This document shows positions 30,589-40,226 of a DNA stretch of 64,000 nucleotides, in pieces. The DNA comes from Gammaproteobacteria bacterium 50_400_T64 (lineage in GTDB: Bacteria; Pseudomonadota; Gammaproteobacteria; Pseudomonadales; Porticoccaceae): the NCBI GenBank assembly GCA_002162755.1, contig MAAS01000005.1:1-64000 (forward strand), given 5' to 3'. A program made the position numbers and the translations under genes. Every line of letters starts with the position of its first letter. Positions within the stretch are counted from its first letter, which is position 1. The notes below the pieces were generated by a model, which worked only from the letters and a program-made list of their open reading frames with translations, was not told where the DNA came from and made no database searches.

Positions 30589-33465
30589 CTACGCTAACTC
30601 TTTACTGTCAAATAACCGCGCCCAAATGGTGGCAACGGCCTGACGATGAGTATCAAATTCCCCAGTCTTCACCACGCCCGGCAACTGCTGCAGCTGTAAA
30701 CGATGACCTGCTGAACGATAGGCAATATAGGCCTGCGTCAGTTGCTCGCCTTCCTCTATCGAGAAAAAGCCAGCGCTCACCAAATCACCCAATATGCGGA
30801 TGTTATCTTGCCAATGAGCCACGGCGGGTACGGAATTGGACTGGGCTAAAACCGCGAATTGAACCATAAATTCAATGTCGACGATACCACCCCTATCCTG
30901 TTTAAGATTGAACTCGCCCTCGGCTTGCGCGCCAACACCGGAGCCAAGGTGGTCAAACATTTTCGTGCGCATGCCGCCGACCTCTTCACGCAGCGTGTCG
31001 ATGTCACGGCCCTGCTCCAGCAACTGCCTGCGCAGAGCCTCAAACTGTTCGGTTAATGACTGATCACCCGCGATAGATCTGGCCCGCACCAGCGCCTGCT
31101 GCTCCCAGGTCCAGGCATTTTCACGCTGATACTTTTCGAAAGCGGCCAAGGAGCAAACCAACAAACCCGAATTACCCGATGGCCGCAGGCGCATATCGGT
31201 TTCGTAGAGCACACCGGAAGCCATGCGCGTACCGAGAATATGTAATATGCGCTGTCCCAGGCGGGCAAAAAAGGTTTCGTTATCGACACTGCGCTCACCA
31301 TCGGTATTTAAACCCTGGGTAGCATTGTGAATAAACACCATATCCAGATCGGAACCGTGACCCAGCTCAATGCCGCCCAACTTGCCGTAACCGACGATTA
31401 GCAGGCCAGGCGTTTGTCCGTCGGCATTGCACGGCAGACCGTAGCGACTGGTCATGTCGTGCCAGGCGATGGCCAGCACCTGCTCCAGCATCACCTCAGC
31501 CAACCAGGTTAAATAATCGCTGACGCGCATTAAAGGCAGCATACCCATCACTTCACAGGCGGCGACGCGCAAGCCATGGGCGAGGCGGAAATAGCGTAGG
31601 GTTTCCATCTGCGCTTCGAGATCTTCATCGGGAATACGCAATAATAGTTGCCGCAGCTCGTCGGCCAGTTGCTCGCGGTCGGGGGGCGTATACAGCGTTC
31701 TGGCGTCGAGTAGCTCATCGAGCAGAGCCGGGTTACGTGCCAGGCTTTCGGCGATCCACGGACTGGCGGCACAGAGTTTGACCAGCTGCTCCAGCGCTGA
31801 GGGGCTTTCTATTAACAGCACCAAATAAGCACTGCGCCGAGCGACTGCTTCAATGAGGAGCAATACGCGCTGCAGAGTCTGGGTACTATTTGCCAGTGGC
31901 GCGCAACCGGCAATCAATAGCGGCAACAAACAATCGAGGCGAACGCGAGTCTCCGTTTGCATGGCTTGCACAGCGCTACTTTCTAGCAACTGCTGCAAGG
32001 TTTGCGCGGCCAGCTCGGTATCGTCATAGTCGAGATCACTTAGGCGTTTAAGTGTTTGCTCAGGCTCATCAAACAGCCAGACTTCTGCATCCTCTTCACC
32101 ACCACTGTCATCCGTATCTTCGTCAAAACCACTAAAAACACTGCGCACAAAGTCGCGATGCCTGTCCAGCTCGCGCATAAAGCTGGCCCAGTCAACAAAG
32201 CCCATCATTGTCGCCATGCGCAGGTGCTCCAGCTCGCCCTCGGGCAAGAGCTGAGTTTGCTGGTCTCGCCAGCCCTGAATAACGTGCTCCACATCGCGCA
32301 GGAAACAGTAGCTTTGCCACAGTTTGTCGCCACTGCCATCGGGCAGCAGCTTTTCTTCGTCAATCAAACGCAAGACCTGGCGCAGGCTCTGGGTTTGGAA
32401 ATGCAGGTCGCGACCACCGCGTATTAACTGAAAAGCCTGGGCGGTAAATTCAATTTCGCGAATGCCACCGGGGCCAAGTTTAATATCGCTGCCCAGTCCC
32501 CGGCGCAGTACTTCACGGGTGATCATTGCCTTCATATCGCGCAGTGCTTGAATGGCCCCGAAGTCGATATAACGGCGATAGGTGAAGGGCCGCAGTATGC
32601 TCATTATCTCAGCTTGCGCAGCGTCATTGCCGGTGATGGCCCGGCATTTGATCATCGCGTAGCGCTCCCAGTCCCGCCCCTGAGCCTGGTAATAATCTTC
32701 CATCGCCGCGAAATTCAGCACCAACGTGCCGCTTTCACCGTAGGGCCGTAAACGCATATCGACACGAAACACAAAGCCATCGATAGTTTTATTATCCAGC
32801 GCCTGTATCAGCTTCTGGCCAAGACGGATGAAAAATTCCTGGTTAGTGCACTGGCTGCGCCCGCCCTCGGTGTCGCCGGCTTCGGGATAGGTGAAAATCA
32901 GATCAATGTCGGACGACACATTCAGCTCGCCAGCGCCCATCTTGCCCATCCCCAGCACCACTAGCTCCTGGCGCTGGCCACTTTCGGCACCCATCGGCGT
33001 ACCCCAGCGCTCGGCAAGCATGGCGTAAAGGAAGTCCATTGCCGACGTGATTGTCACATCGGCCAGCCAGGTCATGTCCCCGGTAGTTTCCAGGGTGCCT
33101 GCCTGTCGTGTGAGATCACGCCAGATAATGCGCAGCATGTGGCGGCGGCGGAATTTCCGCAGGCCGCTCTGTAATTCGGCCTCACTTTTAAACGCGAGCA
33201 ATTCAGCGGGCACCCCGTCATCACTACGCGAAGTCAGCAGCTCGCCACTCGCCACCAGATCACGCAGTAAATCGGGAAACTGAATGCAATTGAGCGCGAC
33301 AAACTCGCTGCCCGCCCACACCCAGTGCAACTGCCTGGCAAAGGTTTCATCTTCAAGTTGCCGGTTCAGCCAGAGCTTATCCTCTGCCGAGGCGCTCTCG
33401 TTAAAGCGCTCAAGGTAAGTGTCGACACTTGCCTGTAGTGCATCGGGTAACTGTAAACTTTTCAT
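30589..33465 (-). CDS. glnE: Bifunctional glutamine synthetase adenylyltransferase/deadenylase
   Basis: VLGMGKMGAGELNVSSDIDLIFTYPEAGDTEGGR and second GYGKLGGIELGHGSDLDMVFIHN domain. Confidence 0.96.
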   Translation of the reverse strand: MKSLQLPDALQASVDTYLERFNESASAEDKLWLNRQLEDETFARQLHWVWAGSEFVALNCIQFPDLLRDLVASGELLTSRSDDGVPAELLAFKSEAELQSGLRKFRRRHMLRIIWRDLTRQAGTLETTGDMTWLADVTITSAMDFLYAMLAERWGTPMGAESGQRQELVVLGMGKMGAGELNVSSDIDLIFTYPEAGDTEGGRSQCTNQEFFIRLGQKLIQALDNKTIDGFVFRVDMRLRPYGESGTLVLNFAAMEDYYQAQGRDWERYAMIKCRAITGNDAAQAEIMSILRPFTYRRYIDFGAIQALRDMKAMITREVLRRGLGSDIKLGPGGIREIEFTAQAFQLIRGGRDLHFQTQSLRQVLRLIDEEKLLPDGSGDKLWQSYCFLRDVEHVIQGWRDQQTQLLPEGELEHLRMATMMGFVDWASFMRELDRHRDFVRSVFSGFDEDTDDSGGEEDAEVWLFDEPEQTLKRLSDLDYDDTELAAQTLQQLLESSAVQAMQTETRVRLDCLLPLLIAGCAPLANSTQTLQRVLLLIEAVARRSAYLVLLIESPSALEQLVKLCAASPWIAESLARNPALLDELLDARTLYTPPDREQLADELRQLLLRIPDEDLEAQMETLRYFRLAHGLRVAACEVMGMLPLMRVSDYLTWLAEVMLEQVLAIAWHDMTSRYGLPCNADGQTPGLLIVGYGKLGGIELGHGSDLDMVFIHNATQGLNTDGERSVDNETFFARLGQRILHILGTRMASGVLYETDMRLRPSGNSGLLVCSLAAFEKYQRENAWTWEQQALVRARSIAGDQSLTEQFEALRRQLLEQGRDIDTLREEVGGMRTKMFDHLGSGVGAQAEGEFNLKQDRGGIVDIEFMVQFAVLAQSNSVPAVAHWQDNIRILGDLVSAGFFSIEEGEQLTQAYIAYRSAGHRLQLQQLPGVVKTGEFDTHRQAVATIWARLFDSKELA

Positions 33466-33695
33466 CGATCGCCCCATTCAACTATTCAACTATTCCACCA
33501 ACAAACCAAACAAAGACAGAAAGCCCCTGGCATTATCGCCCAGCCTTCACGCCCCCCACCTTACAATCATGCAAGAGCTCACAAACGACACATTGCGCCG
33601 AGGCAAGCAGATTGCATTTTTAGCGTGCGGGCTTACACTTATTGAAACACTCAATTGTTAATTATAATTCCGTATTTGAGGTCGTTCAGCAAGCC

Positions 33696-34823
33696 ATGAA
33701 TTTTCTCCCCATGCTACAGGCACTAATTGCCAGCAACTCCATTAGCAGCGTCAACGCCGATGTCGACCAGGGCAACCGCGAAGTGATCGACATTCTCGCC
33801 ACCTGGCTCGACGATCTCGGCTTTGCCACCGAGGTTATGCCTCTTGACGACCCGCGAAAAGCCAACCTTATTGCCACACTCGGCACCGGCCCCGGCGGAC
33901 TGGTACTGGCCGGGCATACCGACACCGTGCCCTGCGATGAAGGCCTTTGGCAGCAATCGCCTTTTAAACTGACGGAACGGGACAACCGCTTTTACGGTCT
34001 CGGTGTTTGCGATATGAAAGGCTTTTTCCCCCTGGCAATAGAGGCCGCGAAAAGCTTTCTCGACAAGCCCCTGCAACAACCGCTCATTATTCTCGCCACC
34101 GCCGATGAAGAATCCTCCATGGCTGGCGCACGGGCACTGGCAGCCGCTGGCAAACCCAAGGCCCGCGCCGCCTTAATCGGCGAGCCCACCGGTATGAAGC
34201 CCATCGCCATGCACAAGGGCATTATGATTGAAAAGCTGCTGATACAAGGTAAATCCGGCCACTCCAGTAACCCCGCCCTGGGCAACAACGCCCTGCACAC
34301 CATGCACGATGCCATCGGCGTATTGCGTGCTCTGCAAAGCGAATTAAAAGCGAACTACCACAATCCCCTCTTTGCCATCGACTACCCCACGCTCAACCTC
34401 GGCTGTATTCACGGCGGCGATAATCCCAACCGTATTTGCGGCCATAGCGAGCTTGGTTTTGAAATACGCCCGCTGCCGGGCATGGACATTAGCGAGCTGC
34501 AGGGCTTGCTCGAACAACGCCTGCTCCGCCTTGGCGCAGCGGAAGGCACACAAGTCAGCATGCAACACTTTGGCGTGCCCGCCTTTGCCGCCGACGAAGA
34601 CTCCGAACTGGTCGCCCTCTGCGAAAAACTCACCGGCCACCGCAGCGAAAGCGTCGCCTTCGCCACCGAGGCACCCTATTTACACCAGCTGGGGATGGAC
34701 GCCATGGTGCTCGGCCCCGGCGATATCAACCAGGCCCACCAGCCCGATGAATATCTTGCCACCGAGCGGATTAAACCGATGATCAAATTACTTGAAGAGC
34801 TTATTGCTTATTATTGTTTATAA
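33696..34823 (+). CDS. argE: Acetylornithine deacetylase
   Basis: VLAGHTDTVPCDEGLWQQSPFKLTERDNRFYGLGVCDMKGFFPL; ATG at 33696 preferred to the TTG ORF start at 33642. Confidence 0.94.
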   Translation: MNFLPMLQALIASNSISSVNADVDQGNREVIDILATWLDDLGFATEVMPLDDPRKANLIATLGTGPGGLVLAGHTDTVPCDEGLWQQSPFKLTERDNRFYGLGVCDMKGFFPLAIEAAKSFLDKPLQQPLIILATADEESSMAGARALAAAGKPKARAALIGEPTGMKPIAMHKGIMIEKLLIQGKSGHSSNPALGNNALHTMHDAIGVLRALQSELKANYHNPLFAIDYPTLNLGCIHGGDNPNRICGHSELGFEIRPLPGMDISELQGLLEQRLLRLGAAEGTQVSMQHFGVPAFAADEDSELVALCEKLTGHRSESVAFATEAPYLHQLGMDAMVLGPGDINQAHQPDEYLATERIKPMIKLLEELIAYYCL

Positions 34824-34861
34824 GTCGACGCCCCAACATGTGCATAACAGGAGGCTAGGTC

Positions 34862-36334
34862 TTGCCAAAATCAGACTTTTCAATGCGAGACCAAAAGTGT
34901 CGTTTCATCGCCCTGCTTTCCGCTCTGTTAATATCCAGCTTTTTATTTATCAGCTTGGTCAGTTATTTTTCTGCGCATAAATCTATTGCCGCCCAGGTTG
35001 AAAAAACCACACTACCCCTTACAAGCGATAATATTTATTCAGAAATACAACGCGACTTATTAAAACCAATTTTCATATCCTCCATGATGGCAACAGATAC
35101 TTTTGTTCGAGACTGGGTTATAAATGGCGAAAATAAACACGAAGAAATTATTCATTATTTAAAAGAGATTAAAGAAAGTCATGGCGCTTTAACCAGCTTC
35201 TTTATATCTGAAAAAACGAAGACATATTACCACCCAAATGGCGTCTTAAGAAAAGTCAAGAAATCAAACAAAAACGACGCCTGGTATTTCCGCGTTAACG
35301 ACTTGGCTGCTGATTACGAGGTCAATGTTGACGCAGACATGGCTTACAAAGCAAAACTCACCATTTTTATCAACCACAAAATATTTGATTACAGCGGAGG
35401 GTATATTGGCGTTATTGGTGTTGGACTACCTGTAGATTCCGTTCAAACACTCATTGAAAGCTATAAAGAACGCTATGGTAGAGAGGTGTTTTTTATAGAC
35501 AAAGAAGGATTAGTTAAGCTGCACGGGGCTTCCTACAACGAGCCAAAAGACATACGAAAAATAGAGGGTCTCTCGGCAATAGCAAGCCAGATATCAAGCT
35601 CACAAAACAGCGCTATATCTTATAAAAACAATGGGAAAACCATCTATTTAAACAGCCGATTCATACCAGAATTCAACTGGTATCTTATTGTTGCACAGCA
35701 AAAAAGCGAAGACGAAACAAGAATACAAAACATATTAATAACAAACTTATTAGTTAGCCTGGCAGCATCGATTATAATTATATTTCTAGTCAGCATTATT
35801 ATTTCTGGTTACCAAAAGAGACTAGAAGCCATGGCAACAACGGACAAATTAACAGGCACAGCAAATCGTCAAATATTCAACGCTCTCTTCAAACAAGCCT
35901 CCACCCACTCCAAACGTAATAAACTACCACTTTCTGTAATAATGCTTGATATAGATTATTTTAAAAAAATCAACGACGAACATGGCCACCCAGCAGGAGA
36001 CCAAGTATTAAAAGAATTTTCAGAAACCATAAAAAGAATCATTAGAGAATCAGACAGTATATTTCGATGGGGAGGCGAAGAATTCCTTATCCTGCTACCC
36101 GACAGCAATATAAAAGCAGCCCACAAACTTGCCGATAAGATTCGTCTAACGGTGGAAAACATGACTGCAACATTCTCAGGGAAGCCCATAACAACAACCA
36201 TCAGCGCGGGAGTAGCGGGCATTACTGACACAGATACTGCTGATGATTTAATCTTACGTGCAGACAAAGCGCTTTATACCGCAAAAGAAAACGGCCGCAA
36301 TCGAGTAGAAAGCGCCGTTAGTAGCGAAACATGA
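34862..36334 (+). CDS. Membrane diguanylate cyclase with periplasmic Cache-like sensor
   Basis: RWGGEEFLILLPDSNIKAAHKLADKIR (GGEEF); two TM segments flanking sensor region; TTG start or ATG at 34883. Confidence 0.9.
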   Translation: MPKSDFSMRDQKCRFIALLSALLISSFLFISLVSYFSAHKSIAAQVEKTTLPLTSDNIYSEIQRDLLKPIFISSMMATDTFVRDWVINGENKHEEIIHYLKEIKESHGALTSFFISEKTKTYYHPNGVLRKVKKSNKNDAWYFRVNDLAADYEVNVDADMAYKAKLTIFINHKIFDYSGGYIGVIGVGLPVDSVQTLIESYKERYGREVFFIDKEGLVKLHGASYNEPKDIRKIEGLSAIASQISSSQNSAISYKNNGKTIYLNSRFIPEFNWYLIVAQQKSEDETRIQNILITNLLVSLAASIIIIFLVSIIISGYQKRLEAMATTDKLTGTANRQIFNALFKQASTHSKRNKLPLSVIMLDIDYFKKINDEHGHPAGDQVLKEFSETIKRIIRESDSIFRWGGEEFLILLPDSNIKAAHKLADKIRLTVENMTATFSGKPITTTISAGVAGITDTDTADDLILRADKALYTAKENGRNRVESAVSSET

Positions 36335-36431
36335 GAACCACTATTTGACGCAGGGCAAGGCTCATCGACAGCATTACACGAAGGCGGTAAGCCACAAGAT
36401 CCCATCACTATCCATTTTTCTATCAGCCCGC

Positions 36432-36827
36432 TTATTCAAAGGCGTAACCCGCCTTCCCCCAAGCATGGGCACCACCTTCAAGATTACTTATATTGCTAAA
36501 ACCCAGGTCATAAAGCGTTCTTGCCGCAGCATTACCCATTGGCCCACCGGCACAGTACAAGTAAATAGCCGCATCTTTGTCTTTAGGCAGCTTGTCGATA
36601 TGTTGTTCCACCTTGTTATAGGGAATGAACAAGTCCGTGCCTTTTATAGGCCGCTGTCTAGGCGTGTGGACATCCACCAGAAAAATATCTTCTGCTTGCA
36701 TGAGTGCATTTAATTCGGCCGGGCTTATCATTGTCAGGTAGTCCGGCTTTTGAAAGGAGCAGCCGCTAATAATAAGGGCAAAAACAGCTACAAATACTGC
36801 TGGGTGAAAATGAATTGTTTTAAACAT
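36432..36827 (-). CDS. Rhodanese-like domain lipoprotein
   Basis: MFKTIHFHPAVFVAVFALIISGCSFQ lipobox; YCAGGPMGNAAARTLYDLGFSNISNLEGGAHAW. Confidence 0.85.
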   Translation of the reverse strand: MFKTIHFHPAVFVAVFALIISGCSFQKPDYLTMISPAELNALMQAEDIFLVDVHTPRQRPIKGTDLFIPYNKVEQHIDKLPKDKDAAIYLYCAGGPMGNAAARTLYDLGFSNISNLEGGAHAWGKAGYAFE

Positions 36828-37112
36828 AGAGAATATCTCCAAAATTAATTTACTTGCGCACTACTTCAACCCTATGCATAAACGGCCGGAGCGAAGCAGT
36901 TTCACGTATTTTATGGATATAAAGTTTAACCCTCGCCTCATTTTATAGAAAGGAAACAAGGCAAGCCCTTAAGTATGAATTGAACAAACACAGCCACTAA
37001 TGCCCGTGTCGCAGAGTATGTATGAGGTACCGACATGGACTCTAGCATCTCGTGTAGCACTTGCTATACTCGAGCGAAACTTACTACCCCTAGCGCATAT
37101 AAAGCCAAGGCC

Positions 37113-38420
37113 ATGACTGACTACGTGAAATTTTTCCGCGAAACCTCGCCCTACATCAACCGGCATAGGGGCAAGACCTTTGTTATCGCCCTGCCTGGCG
37201 AGGCTATTTGCCATGCTAATTTTACCCACATTATTCACGATATTGCCCTGCTTAATTCGCTGGGTATACGTATTGTTTTAGTCCACGGTGCCCGTCCGCA
37301 GCTTGAACAGCGTCTGGAGCAATGCCAGCTAACACTCAATTATGTTGACCACACCCCTATCACTGACAGTCAGGCGATGGAGTGCGTAAAAGATGCCGTA
37401 GGTAGTGCGCGTATTAGTATTGAGTCACTGCTGTCGATGGGCTTGTCCAATTCGCCCATGCACGGCGCACGCATTCGTGTGGTGAGCGGCAACTTCATTA
37501 TTGCCAGACCCCTCGGTATTCACGAGGGACTCGACTTTCAACACAGTGGCGAAGTACGCAAAATCGACCGCGCCGGGATACAAAGCCAGCTCGACGATAA
37601 TGCCATTGTGCTGCTCTCTTGCGTTGGTTATTCGCCGACTGGCGAAACCTTCAATCTCAGCTTTGAAGATGTTGCCACCCAGGCGGCTATTAATCTGGGC
37701 GCTGAAAAACTTATTTTTCTCGGTGCCGATTCGGGCCTGCTCGATGCCAACAGCGCATTGATAAGAAGTATTGATTTAAAGCAGGCGCAACAACGACTCG
37801 AACAACAGAAACCTTTCGGCCCCATGCAGGCTCTGCAGGGGGCTTACCAGGCCTGCCTTAGTGGCGTGCCACGCTGTCATTTAATTAGCTACTGCGCAGA
37901 CGGCGCCCTGCTTGGCGAGCTATTTACGCGTGATGGCACGGGCACACTGGTGTTACAGCACAGCAAGGAAGTCATCCGCCAGGCGAATATCGATGACATT
38001 ACTGGCATTCTCGAGCTAATTAGCCCACTTGAAGAACAGGGCGTGCTGGTCAAGCGTTCACGTGAACTACTTGAAACAGAAATATCCCGCTTCTGCGTCA
38101 TCACTCACCCCGAAGGTATGCTTATTGCCTGCGCCGCCCTCTATCCCTTTTCTGATGGTAAAGCCGCAGAACTCGCCTGCGTGGTCACTCACCCCGACTT
38201 CCACAATCGCGGGCTGGCCACACGACTACTCGAGCATTTGGAAAACAAGGCAAAAAACGAACTGTCACTACACGCATTATTTGTACTCACCACACAGGCG
38301 GCCCACTGGTTTCAGGAAAACGGCTTTACGACCACCAGCCTCGAACAATTACCACTAGAGAAAGCCACGCTCTACAACTACCAACGCAATTCAAAGATTT
38401 TCCATAAGCGCCTGGTTTAG
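37113..38420 (+). CDS. argA: N-acetylglutamate synthase (amino acid acetyltransferase)
   Basis: FFRETSPYINRHRGKTFVIALPGEAICHANFTHIIHDIALLNSLGIRIVLVHGARPQ; C-terminal GNAT domain NRGLATRLLEHLE. Confidence 0.96.
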   Translation: MTDYVKFFRETSPYINRHRGKTFVIALPGEAICHANFTHIIHDIALLNSLGIRIVLVHGARPQLEQRLEQCQLTLNYVDHTPITDSQAMECVKDAVGSARISIESLLSMGLSNSPMHGARIRVVSGNFIIARPLGIHEGLDFQHSGEVRKIDRAGIQSQLDDNAIVLLSCVGYSPTGETFNLSFEDVATQAAINLGAEKLIFLGADSGLLDANSALIRSIDLKQAQQRLEQQKPFGPMQALQGAYQACLSGVPRCHLISYCADGALLGELFTRDGTGTLVLQHSKEVIRQANIDDITGILELISPLEEQGVLVKRSRELLETEISRFCVITHPEGMLIACAALYPFSDGKAAELACVVTHPDFHNRGLATRLLEHLENKAKNELSLHALFVLTTQAAHWFQENGFTTTSLEQLPLEKATLYNYQRNSKIFHKRLV

Positions 38421-38577
38421 CGTGACAAAACCCCATCACAGAATACTCTGTGACCTACCCTCCAAAAACAAAGCCAAAGCACCCTTTTGCCTGTAAATAA
38501 CACCGTGTTATTGCTACAAAGGGGTCTTGCCTGATTTATCAGGCCAAACTCCCATTCTAGCCTGACAGGAAAAACCC

Positions 38578-39993
38578 ATGCTTAAGTTTTTGAGGCGAAA
38601 AAAACAAGCTCCACCCGCTGCCTCAGCTTCCGTCAAACCAAACGTTGCATCTAAACCAGCTCAAACCCTTTCCCCTGAAACTGACACGCCCTTAAAAGAT
38701 CGTTTACAAAGTGTAGGTGCCAACAAGGGCAATGAGCTGGTGACCCTACTCAATATTGGCACCACTAAAAAAATGCTTGCGGGTGAGTATCTCTTTAGAG
38801 AAGGGGAGCCTGCCGACACGGGATATATTGTCCTCGATGGCGCAATAGAAGAACTTGTTATTTCCGACGAAAACGAAACTAGTCTTGGGGTTTATCCTGA
38901 AAAATCGTGGATCAACTTTCTTGATTTAAGTGGTACAGCCCATAGGGTGACAACTGCCCGAGCGAAAGAAACAAGCTCTGTACTCCTACTTGATGAGCGC
39001 CTACTCAACAGTATTGATGACGATGTACTACTTTTCATCTATCGTGAATTACACAAAAGCTCTGTCGAGGAAGCCGTCAGAAAAGAAGCCGAAAAGGCGG
39101 CCTTCGCTGCACAAAGCCAAGGCTTGGTCGATGCTATTTTTGACATACGCACAGCAGCCAAAGATCGCTCAAAAAATTCTGACCTCGCTCAAAATGTTAT
39201 CCAAAAAGTCCCCAAACTACCCATCGCCACAATCGGCCTGTTAAACAAACTCACCGATGACAGCACATCGACCAATGAGGTTGTTGACCTGGTAAAAAGT
39301 GACCCGTCACTCACCAGCGTGTTACTCAAAACCCTCAATTCAGCTGAATACAGCTTCGAAGAAAAAATCGCAGACGTGAATCACGCCGTGTCATTGCTCG
39401 GCTATATTGGCGTCTATCAAATTGTCATGTCTCAAAGCTTACGACAAAGCCTGCCTGACACCCCTGCATTTCGGAAGGTTTATACCCGCTCACTTGAAAT
39501 TTCCCATATCGCCTTTGCCATCTCACAAGCATCTGGCGTTGGCAAACCTGCGGAGATGGCCACTATCGGCCTTGTTCATTCCCTCGGCAATATCATCGTA
39601 GAGCTATTACGCCAACAAAATCCTAAACTCGAAAATTTAATTGAGTGCTTTGATGTCTCAGTCATCGGTGCTCAACTGCTACACACTTGGAATTTGCCTG
39701 AAGGTATATGGAAGGCCGTCGAACATCAGGACTCTCCTGAATTCACACCTGCGAAGAACATTCCTGAAGATATTTTGACCGCAACTGCCGTTTTATATGT
39801 GGCTCAACTCTGCCACCAACGTTTACACAAAGTGTCTGAGGCTCGCCTGCCGATGCTTTTTCTAGACGACTATTTATCGCAGCTCAACTGGAAAGGTTTA
39901 ACACTCGGCAACGTACTCGGCGAAAAGGTAGCTCCAAATTTGCGCAAGAAAGCCAAAGCCCTACCCGCATCATTAGCCTTACTCTTAGGCTAA
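38578..39993 (+). CDS. Cyclic nucleotide-binding-like + HDOD domain signalling protein
   Basis: GEYLFREGEPADTGYIVLDGAIEELV (cNMP-like) and PKLPIATIGLLNKLTDDSTSTNEVVDLVKSDPSLTSVLLKTLNSAEYSF..VNHAVSLLGY (HDOD). Confidence 0.88.
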   Translation: MLKFLRRKKQAPPAASASVKPNVASKPAQTLSPETDTPLKDRLQSVGANKGNELVTLLNIGTTKKMLAGEYLFREGEPADTGYIVLDGAIEELVISDENETSLGVYPEKSWINFLDLSGTAHRVTTARAKETSSVLLLDERLLNSIDDDVLLFIYRELHKSSVEEAVRKEAEKAAFAAQSQGLVDAIFDIRTAAKDRSKNSDLAQNVIQKVPKLPIATIGLLNKLTDDSTSTNEVVDLVKSDPSLTSVLLKTLNSAEYSFEEKIADVNHAVSLLGYIGVYQIVMSQSLRQSLPDTPAFRKVYTRSLEISHIAFAISQASGVGKPAEMATIGLVHSLGNIIVELLRQQNPKLENLIECFDVSVIGAQLLHTWNLPEGIWKAVEHQDSPEFTPAKNIPEDILTATAVLYVAQLCHQRLHKVSEARLPMLFLDDYLSQLNWKGLTLGNVLGEKVAPNLRKKAKALPASLALLLG

Positions 39994-40005
39994 ACACCCC
40001 AATTA

Positions 40006-40052
40006 CCGGATAGAGAAAGAGACCGTCACCAAACGTTTCTTTCTCTATCCGG
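40006..40052. terminator. Long hairpin (terminator-like) downstream of HDOD gene
   Basis: Perfect 15-bp stem CCGGATAGAGAAAGA (40006-40020) / TCTTTCTCTATCCGG (40038-40052); no U-tract seen. Confidence 0.5.
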
Positions 40053-40161
40053 CTATGCCCTTAACTCTACAGCGTACGACTCTCATTCTGGCGAATCCCT
40101 AATTTAATCTGCAACAATAACCGCCCCCGGCGGAATAATGCCAACAGCACATAGAACCCCA

Positions 40162-40200
40162 CTCTGAATCGATTGTCAGAGTATCGCTATAATGGCGATA
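40162..40200 (+). promoter_or_regulatory. Regulated promoter candidate for TVP38-oxidoreductase/arsM operon
   Basis: Dyad CTCTGA-N8-TCAGAG (40162-40181) then TATCGC-TATAATG-GCGATA (40182-40200); central TATAAT (40188-40193) resembles a -10 element. Confidence 0.5.
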
Positions 40201-40226
40201 TCACCGACTAATAGAGATAATAAGGG

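Noticed and set aside
33660-33695. Possible ARG box upstream of argE (TTAATTATAATTCCG)
   Set aside because: Poor match to the ArgR palindrome; no second box
38501-38577. Hairpins upstream of the HDOD gene (TAACACCGTGTTA, CCTGATTTATCAGG) considered as a riboswitch
   Set aside because: No match to remembered c-di-GMP (GEMM) or other riboswitch consensus; small stems only
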